Shown: positions 32,973 through 46,938, counted from the first letter of the stretch. The stretch is 64,000 nt of DNA from Burkholderia sp. WP9 (GCF_900104795.1 NZ_FNTG01000002.1:186001-250000), one strand, 5' to 3'. The notes: generated by a model from the letters alone, not told the origin. A program made the numbers and translations.

Positions 32973-34529
32973 TCAGCCCGGCGAGCGCGTCTTCGAAGAC
33001 ACGAGTGCCGGCGCCGCCGCCTGCAGATGCTCGTCGCCTTCAGCAGGCACAGTCTCCGACGGATGAACCGAGCGCTCCGATTGAGCCAGCAGCGTGCCGA
33101 CCGACGGATCGATCGCGTCGGTGAACGGCTTCGGATTGATACCGATCGCGAGCACCAGCAATGCCATCGCGCCGAGCAGCACGAATTCGCGCGTGCCGAG
33201 ATCCTTGAGGTTCGCTACGCGCGCGTTGGCGATCGCGCCGAAGATCACGCGCTTATACATCCACAACGTGTAAGCCGCGCTCAGAATCAAGGTCGAAGCG
33301 GCCATTGCGCCGATCCAGAAATTGAAGCGGATCGCGCCCATCAGCACCATGAACTCGCCGACAAAGCCCGACGTGCCGGGCAGGCCGATGTTGGCCATGG
33401 AGAACAGCATCACGAAAGCAGCGAAGCGCGGCATGGTGTTGGCGACGCCACCGTACTCGGCGATCGACGCAGTCTTCGTGCGGTCGTAGAGCATGCCCGT
33501 GCACAGCAGCATGGCGCCGGACACCACGCCGTACGACAGCATCTGCACGATCGCGCCGGCCTGGCCGATACGGTTGAACACGAACAGGCCGAGCGTGACG
33601 AGACCCATGTGCGCAACCGTCGAATACGCGAGCAGACGGCGCATGTCGGTTTGCACGAGTGCCAGCAGGCTCGCATAGATCACGGCGACCAGCGAGAGCG
33701 TGATCATCATCGGTGCGAAGAAGTGGCTGGCCTGCGGTGCGATAGGCAGCGCGAAACGCAGCAGACCGTAGCCACCCAGCTTCAGCATGCCGATCATCAC
33801 GGCAGCGCCGGTCGGGCCGTCGAGGTGGACGTCCGGCAGCCACGTGTGCAGCGGCCACATCGGCACCTTCACACCGAACGCGGCGAGAAAGCCGAGGAAG
33901 ATCAGGACCTGCGGCCAGGTGCCCAGGTGCGTCTCACGCCACAGCGCGAGATCGAAGCTGTGCGTCTGGCTGTACAGATACAGCATCGACATCAGCATCA
34001 TCAGCGAGCCGAGGAACGAGACGAAGAAGAATTTCACCGCGGCATACGAGCGGTTCGATTGACCCCAGGTGCCGATCAACAGATAGAGCGGGATCAGCGT
34101 GGCTTCGAACGAGATGAAGAACAACATGCCGTCGAGCGAGGCGAAAACGCCTTGCATGAAACCCGACAGCATCAGGAACGCGCCGAAGTACTGGGCAGTC
34201 CGCTCGGTGATCGACTCCCACGAAGCGACCACGATGATGATCGTGGTGAGCGCGGTCAGCGCGACGAGCCACAGCGAAATCCCATCCACGCCCAGGTGCC
34301 AGGCGATATCGAACGTGGGCGACCACCTGACGTTCTCGACGAACTGCATCGACGTGACGTCGTTGCGGAAATTCGCCACCAGCGGAATCACCGGCAGGAA
34401 ACCCGCAATCGCGCCGGTCAGCGCGAGCCACCGGGTGCGACCACGTGCCGCGTCGGATCCGGCGCGCAAAACGACCAGGCCAGCGACAATAGGGATCCAG
34501 ATAAGAAGGCTAAGAAGAGGCAATGGCAT
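32973..34529 (-). CDS. Solitary NuoM-like proton-pumping subunit
   Basis: 518 residues from ATG at 34529; an upstream TTG is possible. About 14 membrane helices of the Nqo13/NuoM/Mrp-D family. The channel Glu is in FISFEATLIPLYLLIGTWG and the Lys in FGVKVPMWPLHTWLPDVHLDGP, with LLAYSTVAHMG following. The C-terminus is Glu/Ser/Pro-rich and unusual. No other nuo gene is nearby, so it may be a second NuoM copy or part of an Mrp/hydrogenase-like or carbon-uptake complex. It has its own terminator, so it is transcribed apart from cyo. Confidence 0.8.
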   Translation of the reverse strand: MPLPLLSLLIWIPIVAGLVVLRAGSDAARGRTRWLALTGAIAGFLPVIPLVANFRNDVTSMQFVENVRWSPTFDIAWHLGVDGISLWLVALTALTTIIIVVASWESITERTAQYFGAFLMLSGFMQGVFASLDGMLFFISFEATLIPLYLLIGTWGQSNRSYAAVKFFFVSFLGSLMMLMSMLYLYSQTHSFDLALWRETHLGTWPQVLIFLGFLAAFGVKVPMWPLHTWLPDVHLDGPTGAAVMIGMLKLGGYGLLRFALPIAPQASHFFAPMMITLSLVAVIYASLLALVQTDMRRLLAYSTVAHMGLVTLGLFVFNRIGQAGAIVQMLSYGVVSGAMLLCTGMLYDRTKTASIAEYGGVANTMPRFAAFVMLFSMANIGLPGTSGFVGEFMVLMGAIRFNFWIGAMAASTLILSAAYTLWMYKRVIFGAIANARVANLKDLGTREFVLLGAMALLVLAIGINPKPFTDAIDPSVGTLLAQSERSVHPSETVPAEGDEHLQAAAPALVSSKTRSPG

Positions 34530-35214
34530 GTGCTCTGTCAAAAACTTGAAGTACAAAACGCCGTATCAACGCCTTCAAAATGCAAGACATTGAAATGGAA
34601 ATGTAGGCTTGGTTTCGCTGAAATTGACGTCGAAGCGGTGGTTTCCGCTACACGTTTACCCGCAGTCGAATGACCGAGGGTGGGAGATTACCAAGATAAG
34701 AATACTTTTGCAGCGCAACAACGCCGAAAGGGCGCTGGCAATGCATTGTTGCCCCGCACGCCCTTGCGAAATGGATAAAAATGTGCAGACGCACAAACTC
34801 TTTTGCACGCCTCTCGGGCGGCGAATTTACGCGAAAAAGAGCGCAAATAAGAACCCGTTATTGAATTTTGCGGCAGCGCTCCAGCACGTGTTCGAGGGTG
34901 GAATAGAAGATGCGTACGCTCGGGGTGCGGAGGACGTGAATTTCCCGCATCCGGAAAAAATTTTGTCCACCGGTGGACAAAAAATTTTTTGATCCGTCAC
35001 TCTAATTAATCCGGCATGCCGCGCAGAAGAATATCGACGCACCGACCGGTCGCCTGCTTTCCGGGCCTGTCGCGACGCGAGCCGCAAGCTTCAGCGTGGC
35101 TTACAGAAGCCGAATATACTTCGGCGGCTCAGGCGCCCATCATCGTGCATGAGTGCGGCGCGTCGGCCGCCTGTCTGGAAACCGCCCTCGCCGGCCTCAC
35201 TTTTCGGAAACCGC
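34530..35214. other. AT-richer intergenic region with a long palindrome
   Basis: No supported gene; a 127-codon plus-strand ORF (34609-34992) and an 86-codon minus-strand ORF look random. At 34955-34990 lies A6-TTTT, then the perfect palindrome GTCCACCGGTGGAC (34965-34978), then A6-T6. It can fold as a hairpin with T-runs on both strands, so a bidirectional terminator or a protein-binding site are the candidates. The palindrome sits about 237 nt before the attE-like start. Confidence 0.55.
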
Positions 35215-35952
35215 ATGCTGCTTCGTGACGAAGGCGTCGTTCCCGCGCTCGAGTGCCGCGGACTCTGCAAGACATATGGCGCCGGGCGCATCGTGCTGGC
35301 GCATCTGGATTTCACGCTCGCGCCCGGTGAGTTCGTTGCGATCATGGGCGATTCCGGCGTCGGCAAATCGACGCTGCTCAATCTCGTGGCAGGTCTCGAC
35401 AGCGCGGATAGCGGCGATGTGATCATCGACGGCAGCGCTGTTTCGCGTCTGGACGACAACGCGGCAACGCGCCTGCGCCGGCAAAAACTCGGCTTTGTCT
35501 TCCAGGCGTTTCACGTGTTGCCGCACCTCACGCTCGCGCAAAACGTGGCGCTGCCCCTCCTGCTCAACGATCTGCCCGCTGCCGCCGCACGCGATATGCT
35601 CGCGGCTGTCGGCCTGACCGGACGCGGTGATGACTTCCCGCGCCAACTCTCGGGCGGCGAATTGCAGCGTGTCGCGATCGCGCGAGCGCTCGTGCATCGT
35701 CCGAAGCTGATTCTCGCCGACGAGCCCACGGGCAACCTCGACCCCGACACCGCGCACGACGTGCTCGGCCTGTTTCGCGCGCAGAGCAAGGCGACCGGCG
35801 CGGCCACGATCATGGTGACGCATTCGGAAGCCGCCGCGGCCGTTGCGGACCGCATCCTGATTCTGAGCGACGGCGGCTTGCACGCTTCGCCCCGGTCAGC
35901 CGCGCCCTTCGCTTCCCGCTCCCCGGCGCCTTCCGCCGATGATGTCCGCTGA
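35215..35952 (+). CDS. ABC transporter ATPase (MacB/LolD type), AttE-like
   Basis: 245 residues from ATG at 35215, preceded by CGGAAA; an ATG at 35149 in frame is less likely. Walker A MGDSGVGKST, Q-loop FVFQAFHVLP, signature LSGGELQRVAIARAL, Walker B LILADEPTGNLDPD and switch MVTHS. LolD/MacB-class ATPases drive FtsX-type permeases that extrude lipid-linked substrates rather than import. Its end overlaps the permease start by 14 nt. Confidence 0.9.
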   Translation: MLLRDEGVVPALECRGLCKTYGAGRIVLAHLDFTLAPGEFVAIMGDSGVGKSTLLNLVAGLDSADSGDVIIDGSAVSRLDDNAATRLRRQKLGFVFQAFHVLPHLTLAQNVALPLLLNDLPAAAARDMLAAVGLTGRGDDFPRQLSGGELQRVAIARALVHRPKLILADEPTGNLDPDTAHDVLGLFRAQSKATGAATIMVTHSEAAAAVADRILILSDGGLHASPRSAAPFASRSPAPSADDVR

Positions 35953-38518
35953 TTCACCGCCGCGTCCCCGGCTGCGCGGACAAGGGCACCGTGTCCTCGC
36001 GCGCTGGCTGCTGGGCGCCGAGTGGCGCAGTCACCGCGGGCGCGCGCTGGTTGCAATTGCAACGATCGCGCTCGGCGTCGCGCTCGGTTACGCCGTGCAG
36101 TTGATCAACAGCGCGGCCTTCAACGAATTCTCCGCGGCAGCCCGCAGCCTGTCGGGCGAGGCCGATCTCCAGGTGCGCGGCGCACAACCTCTGGTGGACG
36201 AAGCCATCTATCCGCAACTCGCCAACGCGCCCGGTGTCGCGCTGGCCAGCCCCGTGCTCGCGCTCGATGTCACCGTGCCCGAGCGGAGCGCGGCACTGCC
36301 GGTGCTCGGCATCGACGTGTTCAAGGCAAGCCGGATTGCGCCCGATCTGACCGGTGTGCCGTCGCCGGATCGGCCATTCGACACGCTCGCGGCCGATACC
36401 GTGTTTCTCTCGTCGGCAGCCCAGCAGTGGCTCAACGTGAAAATCGGCGACACAGTGGCGCTGCGAAGCGGCACGGCGATCGTGCATTTGCGCGTGGCAG
36501 GCGGCATTGTCAGAACACGGCCCGGTCAGCGGCTCGCGGTCATGGATATCGCCGCCGCGCAGTGGAAGTTCGGCAGAATCGGCAAGCTGTCGCGCGTCGA
36601 TGTGCAACTCGAACGCGGCGTCGACAGGGAACGCTTCAGGCGCGGTCTGCAAGCGCGCCTTGGCAGCCAGTGGGTCGTATCCGAAACCCGTGACGCCGAA
36701 AGCCGCACGGATCGCCTGTCCCGCGCGTATCGGATCAATATGAATGTCCTCGCGCTGGTGGCGTTGTTCACCGGCGCGTTTCTCGTGTTTTCGACGCAGG
36801 CACTGAGCGTCGTGCGACGCCGCGCGCAGTTCGCCATGTTGCGTGTGCTCGGACTGACGCGCGGTCAACTGCTGCGCCAGATTCTGATGGAAGGCGCACT
36901 CCTCGGCCTGCTCGGTTCACTCGCGGGACTCGCGCTCGGCTACGCAATGGCGAGCGGCGCGTTGCATTTTTTCGGCAGTGACCTGGGCGGAGGCTACTTT
37001 CCCGGAGTCCAGCCGCAAGTCGGCTTCGAACCGCTGGCGAGCGCATTGTTTCTCGCCCTTGGACTCGCCGTGTCGGTATTGGGCAGTCTTGCCCCCGCGC
37101 TGGAAGCAGTGCGTGCGCGGCCCGCCGCGGCCCTCAAGGCAGGCGCGGAAGAAGGCGCGCTCGCGCGGCTCGCCACACCGTGGCCCGCCTTGCTGTGCCT
37201 GCTGGCCGCCGCCGTGCTCACGCAGGTGCCGCCGTTGTTCGATGCGCCGATTGGCGGCTACGTGGCCGTCGCATTGCTGCTGGTCGGCGGAATTGCACTG
37301 ATGCCGCGCGTGACCGCGCTCATCTTCGGCGCGGCGAGCCGTACCGTTGCCAGGCGGCGCCGCACTGGCGCGGTCAGCACGCTGGCTTTGGCGCGTCTTG
37401 CGAATGCGCCGGGGCACGCTTCGATCGCCATGGGTGGCGTGCTGTCGAGCTTTGCACTGATCGTCGCGATGGCCATCATGGTGGCCAGCTTCCGCGTTTC
37501 CGTCGAAGACTGGCTGGTCCATCTGCTCTCCGCCGATCTCTATGTCCGCATAGCACCAAACGGCGATACCGGCGGTCTGCGGCCCGATGAACAATCCCTG
37601 CTGGCAGCCGTGCCCGGCATCAAGACCGCCGCCTTTGCCCGTATCTCGCATCTCGCGCTCGACCCTGCGCGACCCGACGTCGCCTTGCTCGCACGTGAGA
37701 TCGACGCCGCCGATCCCGGCGCGAATCTGCAGATGACCGGCGCCGCGCTGCCACCTTCCGAATTTCACGCGGAAGAAACACCTGTTTGGGTATCCGAAGC
37801 AATGGTCGATCTGTATGGATATAAGTCAGGCCAGCGTGTGCAATTGCCGCTTGGCGAGCGTGGGCATGTGTTCGTGGTGGCCGGCGTATGGCGTGATTAT
37901 GCGCGGCAGACCGGCGCGATCCAGATACGTCTCGCCGATTACCGGCGCTTGACCGGCGACACGAACGCAACCGATGTGGCCGTCACCGTTCAACCGGAGA
38001 CGAGCGTCGAGCGGGTTGTCGCGGGGCTGCGCGCACTGCCCTTCGGCGCTTCGCTGGACCTCTCGCTGCCGGGTGAGATTCGTGCGCGCACGCTGGTGAT
38101 CTTCGACCGCAGCTTTGCGGTCACTTATCTTCTCGAGGCAGTCGCTATCGTGATCGGGTTGTTCGGCGTGGCGGCGACGTTTTCCGCGCAAACGCTCGCA
38201 CGGGCCCGCGAGTTCGGCATGCTGCGGCATGTGGGCGTGACGCGCACGCAGGTGCTCGGCATCCTTGCGCTCGAAGGCGGCATGCTCACCGCGTGCGGCA
38301 TTGCTATGGGCTTCGTTCTGGGCTTCGCGATCAGTCTGATCCTGGTGTTCGTCGTCAATCCGCAGTCGTTTCATTGGAGCATGTCGCTGCACGTGCCGTG
38401 GACGGTGTTGGGGATCGTCGCGTTGGTCATGCTGGCTTCATCGTGTTCGACGGCGGTGATAGCGGGACGCGGCGCTGTGTCGGTAGATGCCGTGCGCGCC
38501 GTGAAGGAGGATTGGTGA
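35939..38518 (+). CDS. FtsX-type ABC permease, double-length (AttF/AttG-like)
   Basis: 859 residues. There is a membrane helix at about 35-55, a large periplasmic MacB-core-like part to about 260, the first FtsX domain (helices near 270-290, 320-345 and 370-390), and a central pair of hydrophobic segments. A second periplasmic domain (about 520-720) and the last FtsX domain with three helices to the C-terminus follow. So both halves of a permease pair are in one chain. It is followed by an AttH-like gene overlapping by one base, matching the AttEFGH export arrangement. The substrate is unknown. Confidence 0.85.
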   Translation: MMSADSPPRPRLRGQGHRVLARWLLGAEWRSHRGRALVAIATIALGVALGYAVQLINSAAFNEFSAAARSLSGEADLQVRGAQPLVDEAIYPQLANAPGVALASPVLALDVTVPERSAALPVLGIDVFKASRIAPDLTGVPSPDRPFDTLAADTVFLSSAAQQWLNVKIGDTVALRSGTAIVHLRVAGGIVRTRPGQRLAVMDIAAAQWKFGRIGKLSRVDVQLERGVDRERFRRGLQARLGSQWVVSETRDAESRTDRLSRAYRINMNVLALVALFTGAFLVFSTQALSVVRRRAQFAMLRVLGLTRGQLLRQILMEGALLGLLGSLAGLALGYAMASGALHFFGSDLGGGYFPGVQPQVGFEPLASALFLALGLAVSVLGSLAPALEAVRARPAAALKAGAEEGALARLATPWPALLCLLAAAVLTQVPPLFDAPIGGYVAVALLLVGGIALMPRVTALIFGAASRTVARRRRTGAVSTLALARLANAPGHASIAMGGVLSSFALIVAMAIMVASFRVSVEDWLVHLLSADLYVRIAPNGDTGGLRPDEQSLLAAVPGIKTAAFARISHLALDPARPDVALLAREIDAADPGANLQMTGAALPPSEFHAEETPVWVSEAMVDLYGYKSGQRVQLPLGERGHVFVVAGVWRDYARQTGAIQIRLADYRRLTGDTNATDVAVTVQPETSVERVVAGLRALPFGASLDLSLPGEIRARTLVIFDRSFAVTYLLEAVAIVIGLFGVAATFSAQTLARAREFGMLRHVGVTRTQVLGILALEGGMLTACGIAMGFVLGFAISLILVFVVNPQSFHWSMSLHVPWTVLGIVALVMLASSCSTAVIAGRGAVSVDAVRAVKEDW

Positions 38519-39840
38519 TGCGGGTTCTCTCGCGCAAATTGGCGCGGCGGATCAGGCTTATGGCGGCAGCGCGCCTGGATCTCGTCAGCGGAGGGTCTTA
38601 CCTGGTCTGGCGGATGCGCGCGACGCAGGTCCCACTTCCAGCTTTCGGTGAGGCCGAGTCGAACGACCGGGGGATCGCATGCGAGATGTCATGCGAGTCG
38701 GCCCTTGAGTCCTTTTGGCTGGCCCGTCGGCGCAAAGGCAGACGGGTTCTCGGATGGCTGTCCGTCGGGACACTGGCCGTCTCGACCGCGTTCGCCGCCG
38801 TGCCCGAATTCGCCGCGGTAACACCTGACCATGCAATCGCCCTCCCGCAGGACAGCGGCGCGCATACGGGTTTTCGCACCGAGTGGTGGTACGCGACGGG
38901 TTGGCTCACTACGCCGGATAATCGGCCGCTGGGTTTTCAGATCACCTTCTTCCGCTCGGCAACCGGCCACGACGACGCCGACCCGAGCGCTTTCGCGCCG
39001 GCGCAATTGATCATCGCCCATGCCGCGGTGAGCGATCCAGCGCTCGGCCATCTTGCGCATGATCAGCGCATTGCACGTCAGGGCTTCGGCCTCGCTTACG
39101 CGAAGCCAGCCAATACCTATGTCAAACTCGACGCATGGAAAATGATTCGAGCCGCTGACGGTCATTACGACGTCAGTGTCGATGCAAACGGCTTCTCGTT
39201 GCATCTCGTGTTGACGCCGACTCAAGCCCCTTTGATTCAGGGCGAACGCGGCTATTCACGCAAAGGTCCGCGGCCTGAGCAGGCGAGCTATTACTACAGT
39301 GAGCCGCAATTGCGTGTGACTGGCAGCGTCGTTCGGCCGGTTGCGGCGGGCAACGTGTCGCATGGAGAGACTGCCGTAACGGGCATGGCGTGGCTCGATC
39401 ACGAATGGTCGAGCACCCTGCTCGACGCAGATGCAGTGGGATGGGATTGGCTGGGCGCCAACCTCGACGACGGCTCTGCGCTGATGGCATTCAAGGTTCG
39501 TGGTCGCGATGGACACGCCGTGTGGACGCACGCCGTATTGCGCAAACCCGACGGCAAGGTGACGACGTTCGGCGCCCGCGAGGTGGACTTCACCCCACTG
39601 CGCACATGGCGCTCGCCGCGCACGAACACATCCTATCCGGTGTCGATGACCGTCAAAACCGGCGCGCTGAAGTGGCGACTTGATCCGCTGATGGACGATC
39701 AGGAACTCGATTCAAGACAATCGACGGGCACGATGTACTGGGAAGGTGCGGTGCGGGTGAGTCGCGCAGGTGTGGAGGTGGGACAGGCGTATCTGGAACT
39801 GACGGGCTATGCGAAGGCGGTGCGGCCGGGCAGGGAGTGA
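38518..39840 (+). CDS. AttH/CrtC-like lipocalin-domain protein
   Basis: 440 residues from ATG at 38518 (TGATG overlap with the permease; AAGGAGG seven bases upstream). An unusual, basic 75-residue N-terminus precedes a hydrophobic segment (LGWLSVGTLAVSTAFAAV), which probably acts as an internal export signal. The body has the TEWWYATGWL and AWLDHEW motifs of the CrtC/AttH fold, with two lipocalin-like barrels. In AttEFGH systems this is the periplasmic partner of the exporter. The long N-terminal extension may be a mis-extended start, but the ribosome-binding site supports it. Confidence 0.8.
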   Translation: MRVLSRKLARRIRLMAAARLDLVSGGSYLVWRMRATQVPLPAFGEAESNDRGIACEMSCESALESFWLARRRKGRRVLGWLSVGTLAVSTAFAAVPEFAAVTPDHAIALPQDSGAHTGFRTEWWYATGWLTTPDNRPLGFQITFFRSATGHDDADPSAFAPAQLIIAHAAVSDPALGHLAHDQRIARQGFGLAYAKPANTYVKLDAWKMIRAADGHYDVSVDANGFSLHLVLTPTQAPLIQGERGYSRKGPRPEQASYYYSEPQLRVTGSVVRPVAAGNVSHGETAVTGMAWLDHEWSSTLLDADAVGWDWLGANLDDGSALMAFKVRGRDGHAVWTHAVLRKPDGKVTTFGAREVDFTPLRTWRSPRTNTSYPVSMTVKTGALKWRLDPLMDDQELDSRQSTGTMYWEGAVRVSRAGVEVGQAYLELTGYAKAVRPGRE

Positions 39841-39952
39841 AGGCCCAGGTTCGCGCAGGTATTCCGTGCGTTGTCCGCGTCTGTTCGTGTTCGTCCGTGT
39901 TTATCCGCATCTGCCGGGTGTTTGCCGTTTGCCAGCGGGCGGCCGTAAACGC

Positions 39953-39983
39953 AGAAACCCCACCTTTTCGGGGTGGGGTTTCT
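39953..39983 (-). terminator. Terminator of the rRNA operon
   Basis: 12-bp perfect stem (AGAAACCCCACC paired with GGTGGGGTTTCT, 7-nt loop) about 13 nt downstream of the 5S 3' end on the minus strand. The T-run after the stem is short. Confidence 0.8.
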
Positions 39984-39995
39984 GATGCTGCTGGG

Positions 39996-40112
39996 GAGCC
40001 TGACGATTACCTACTTTCACACGGGAATCCGCACTATCATCGGCGTGGAGTCGTTTCACGGTCCTGTTCGGGATGGGAAGGGGTGGGACCGACTCGCTAT
40101 GGTCATCAGGCA
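39996..40112 (-). rRNA. rrf: 5S ribosomal RNA
   Basis: About 117 nt; minus strand begins TGCCTGATGACCATAGCGAG and ends near GTCAGGCTC, the Burkholderia 5S pattern with complementary ends. Ends are accurate to a few bases. Followed by the operon terminator. Confidence 0.95.
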
Positions 40113-40318
40113 TGACTTGTTGCTGCGCTGTCTCTGGGGACAGCCCAACCAATCTGGAAGAAGTAGTTTCTGGTGATGCTCACCAGAGAAGCTTGGGGTT
40201 GTGTTGTTTCTGGCACAACACTGATCACTCAACCGTGTGTGGCGTCCCTGCCCCCTTCGGGGGTGGGATGCTCGTAAGTGCTGAAGCACTAACGATCATC
40301 GCAAGACACACCTGTTAT

Positions 40319-43197
<2,879 letters not shown>

Positions 43198-43380
43198 CTA
43201 TAACGGGTGTGTCTCTCTCGATTCACATGCCGCTACAGGTTGAGTATTCGTGTTGCGCCGTATTCCAAGGCAATCTTTCGATCACCTTTTCATACATTGA
43301 TACAATCACAACCCTGATTCACCTACTCAACCACCCATCTCTAAGTGATCTTTCGTGAATCTCTTTACTACTTCTTCCTG

Positions 43381-43393
43381 ATTGTTAAAGAAC
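43381..43393 (-). promoter_or_regulatory. boxA antitermination element before 23S
   Basis: Minus strand GTTCTTTAACAAT matches the rrn boxA consensus (TGCTCTTTAACAA). A related element, GATCTTTAAAAATTAACAG, lies in the 16S leader at about 45501-45520. They bind the Nus factors that prevent Rho termination in untranslated rRNA. Confidence 0.7.
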
Positions 43394-43494
43394 GACAGCC
43401 GATATCGCAGTTGCTATAACCGCGTATCACTCTGACTGGCTCAATCGCCAATGCACAACGCTCTGCTTCTCACAGAACGCTACGCATTGAGGAT

Positions 43495-43570
43495 TGGTGG
43501 AGGATGACGGGATCGAACCGACGACCCCCTGCTTGCAAAGCAGGTGCTCTCCCAGCTGAGCTAATCCCCC
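43495..43570 (-). tRNA. tRNA-Ala (anticodon TGC)
   Basis: 76 nt including encoded CCA. Acceptor GGGGGAT pairs with ATCCTCC; the anticodon loop TTTGCAA gives TGC; T-loop GTTCGATCC. Second tRNA of the 16S-23S spacer. Confidence 0.97.
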
Positions 43571-43638
43571 AGTCATGCACAGATAATCTCTACCTGTTGA
43601 TACCCAGAGGTTATCGATCAGCACACCAGACAAGACTT

Positions 43639-43715
43639 TGGTGGGTCTGGATGGATTCGAACCATCGACCCCCGCCTTATCAAGACGGTGCTCTAACCGA
43701 CTGAGCTACAGACCC
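43639..43715 (-). tRNA. tRNA-Ile (anticodon GAT)
   Basis: 77 nt with encoded CCA. Acceptor GGGTCTG/CAGACCC; anticodon loop CTTGATAA gives GAT; T-loop GTTCGAATCC. First tRNA of the spacer, the usual rrn order Ile-Ala. Confidence 0.97.
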
Positions 43716-43780
43716 CTGAGTCTGTCTAAATTTCACAGCCGATAAGCGTGAGCGCTCAACACATTGACGCGTTAGCTCGA

Positions 43781-45312
<1,532 letters not shown>

Positions 45313-45610
45313 TCAAACCTGTTACTGTTTTTCGGTTCCGTTAAGAACCGGTCGCTCACTCAACGTACTGACGAATGATCCAACCATCTTGCGACAGTCA
45401 AACCTTCCTTTCATTACTGTGTGAGACTTGATACTTTTGCTTGCCGGCAGATCCCGAAAGATCCACCTCGCATCGCGCATCAAGCGCCCACACTTATCGG
45501 CTGTTAATTTTTAAAGATCGAGTCCGCATTCACTACCGAACCAGCACCGTACTTTCACCTACCCGGCACCGCTTCGTTCTGCGTCGCTGCATCAGCAGCA
45601 GAGAAACGAG

Positions 45611-45639
45611 ATTATGGAGAGCGAGAGACATGTCGTCAA
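45611..45639 (-). promoter_or_regulatory. rrn promoter
   Basis: -35 TTGACG (45639-45634), 17-nt spacer, -10 CATAAT (45616-45611), about 300 nt upstream of mature 16S. An A/T-rich stretch (AAAAATATT) about 14 nt upstream of the -35 could act as an UP element. Other rrn promoters may exist. Confidence 0.65.
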
Positions 45640-45954
45640 CCCCCTTCGCGCAATATTTTTCAAAAAGTTGAGGAGCACCGAAACAGACCTCACAGCGACA
45701 CCGCCAATTTAGTTAGCCATCCGATCTAATTGGCCGCTCGCGGAACAATTCTACTTGCGGCATCGAGACAGTGACCCACGACCGCACCTCTACCAAACCC
45801 ATCTGGCAATGACCAACCTCGCTATATATAGAGCACTCGCCGCCCGACAGAAAGCAGCGCCAGAAGAAACCAAAGCCGAGTCTGTCGAGAAACTAAAGTT
45901 TCCGCCTTGCCGGCCGTCAACCAAGATATCCCGTCACTCCAATTACCGCCGACC

Positions 45955-46899
45955 ATGGACAATCCAGTCGAGGAACACGTCGACGAACGCTCACCCGCCG
46001 CGCAAACGCCAGCCCTCAATCTGGATAATGTCCCGGTGGGCACCGCTCTCGACTGGCCGATCGTCGACGCCGACGGCACGCTCCTTTTCACGAGCGGCAC
46101 CATCCTCGCGACCACGGACGAACGCACCTTCCTGTTCAACCACTTCCGCCCTCAACGGGGCGACCTGCTGGATGCGGGCACGCAAGCGCCACCTCAGCCA
46201 GACACTCAGGCAGACCCTGGCGGCCCATTGACGCTAAAGGACATGCACCTGGAAATCGGCGCGTTGATCGGTGTGCGTCCGCAGCTCGGCAGCGGCGCTC
46301 CGATGCATCCATGCCGCATCATTGGCTTCGCACCGAATCACGCGCTCTTCGTCACGCCGCCAATGCACGACGGTCGCATGCTCCCCTTGGGCCTCGGCGA
46401 AAACATCGAAATCGTCGCGATTGCCAGTCATGCCGTGTTTCGTTTCGTCTGCACGATCGAGGCAATCTGCCGCTCGCCGTTCGACTACGTCGTGTTGTCG
46501 AAACCCGGCGTGATCCGTCGCCTGCGCGAGCGCAAGTCGATCCGCGTCCGCACGCACCTCGCGGTGCGCTTCGGCATCGGTGAAAACGGGGACTCGTATG
46601 AGGGGCTTGGACTCGCGAAAGGCATTAGCGCACTGGGCATGCAGCTGATCGCCTCCTGGACGCTGGGTGCTGTCGGCGACCGGTTGCGCCTCGCGTTCCG
46701 CCTGAAATCGAAAGATCTGGATACGGAGATCGAAACCACGGCCGTGATCCGCAATGTGCACAAAGGCAACGGGCCGGGCGAGCCTTCTACTCATGGACTC
46801 GAACTCGATCAACTCGACGCGACCCAGCAAATGGCGATGAAAGTCTTCGTATTCGACCGCCAGGACGACGTGGTGTATTGGTCGAACGGCTTGAAATAA
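45955..46899 (+). CDS. YcgR-like flagellar brake / PilZ-domain protein
   Basis: 314 residues from ATG at 45955; the frame is open to a TTG at 45907. Two parts are visible: a YcgR-N-like domain (LEIGALIGVRPQL to VLSKPGVIRRLRERK) and a PilZ domain. The c-di-GMP motif RxxxR is present as RRLRERKSIR. The second motif, D/NxSxxG, reads GISALG, with Gly replacing the acidic or Asn residue. The N-terminal 90 residues (VPVGTALDWPIVDADGTLLFTSG) are an extra domain. Cytosolic; it should modulate motility or adhesion in response to c-di-GMP, possibly weakly. Divergent from the rrn promoter. Confidence 0.75.
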   Translation: MDNPVEEHVDERSPAAQTPALNLDNVPVGTALDWPIVDADGTLLFTSGTILATTDERTFLFNHFRPQRGDLLDAGTQAPPQPDTQADPGGPLTLKDMHLEIGALIGVRPQLGSGAPMHPCRIIGFAPNHALFVTPPMHDGRMLPLGLGENIEIVAIASHAVFRFVCTIEAICRSPFDYVVLSKPGVIRRLRERKSIRVRTHLAVRFGIGENGDSYEGLGLAKGISALGMQLIASWTLGAVGDRLRLAFRLKSKDLDTEIETTAVIRNVHKGNGPGEPSTHGLELDQLDATQQMAMKVFVFDRQDDVVYWSNGLK

Positions 46900-46938
46900 A
46901 TCAGCGCAGGACGGCGAGCGGCGCAACGCACCTGCCGC

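Noticed and set aside
33027-34673. 548-codon plus-strand frame opposite the nuoM-like gene
   Set aside because: Antisense shadow; the minus strand encodes a clear membrane protein.
34609-34992. 127-codon plus-strand ORF before the AttE-like gene
   Set aside because: No ribosome-binding site, ends within the palindrome, no recognisable features.
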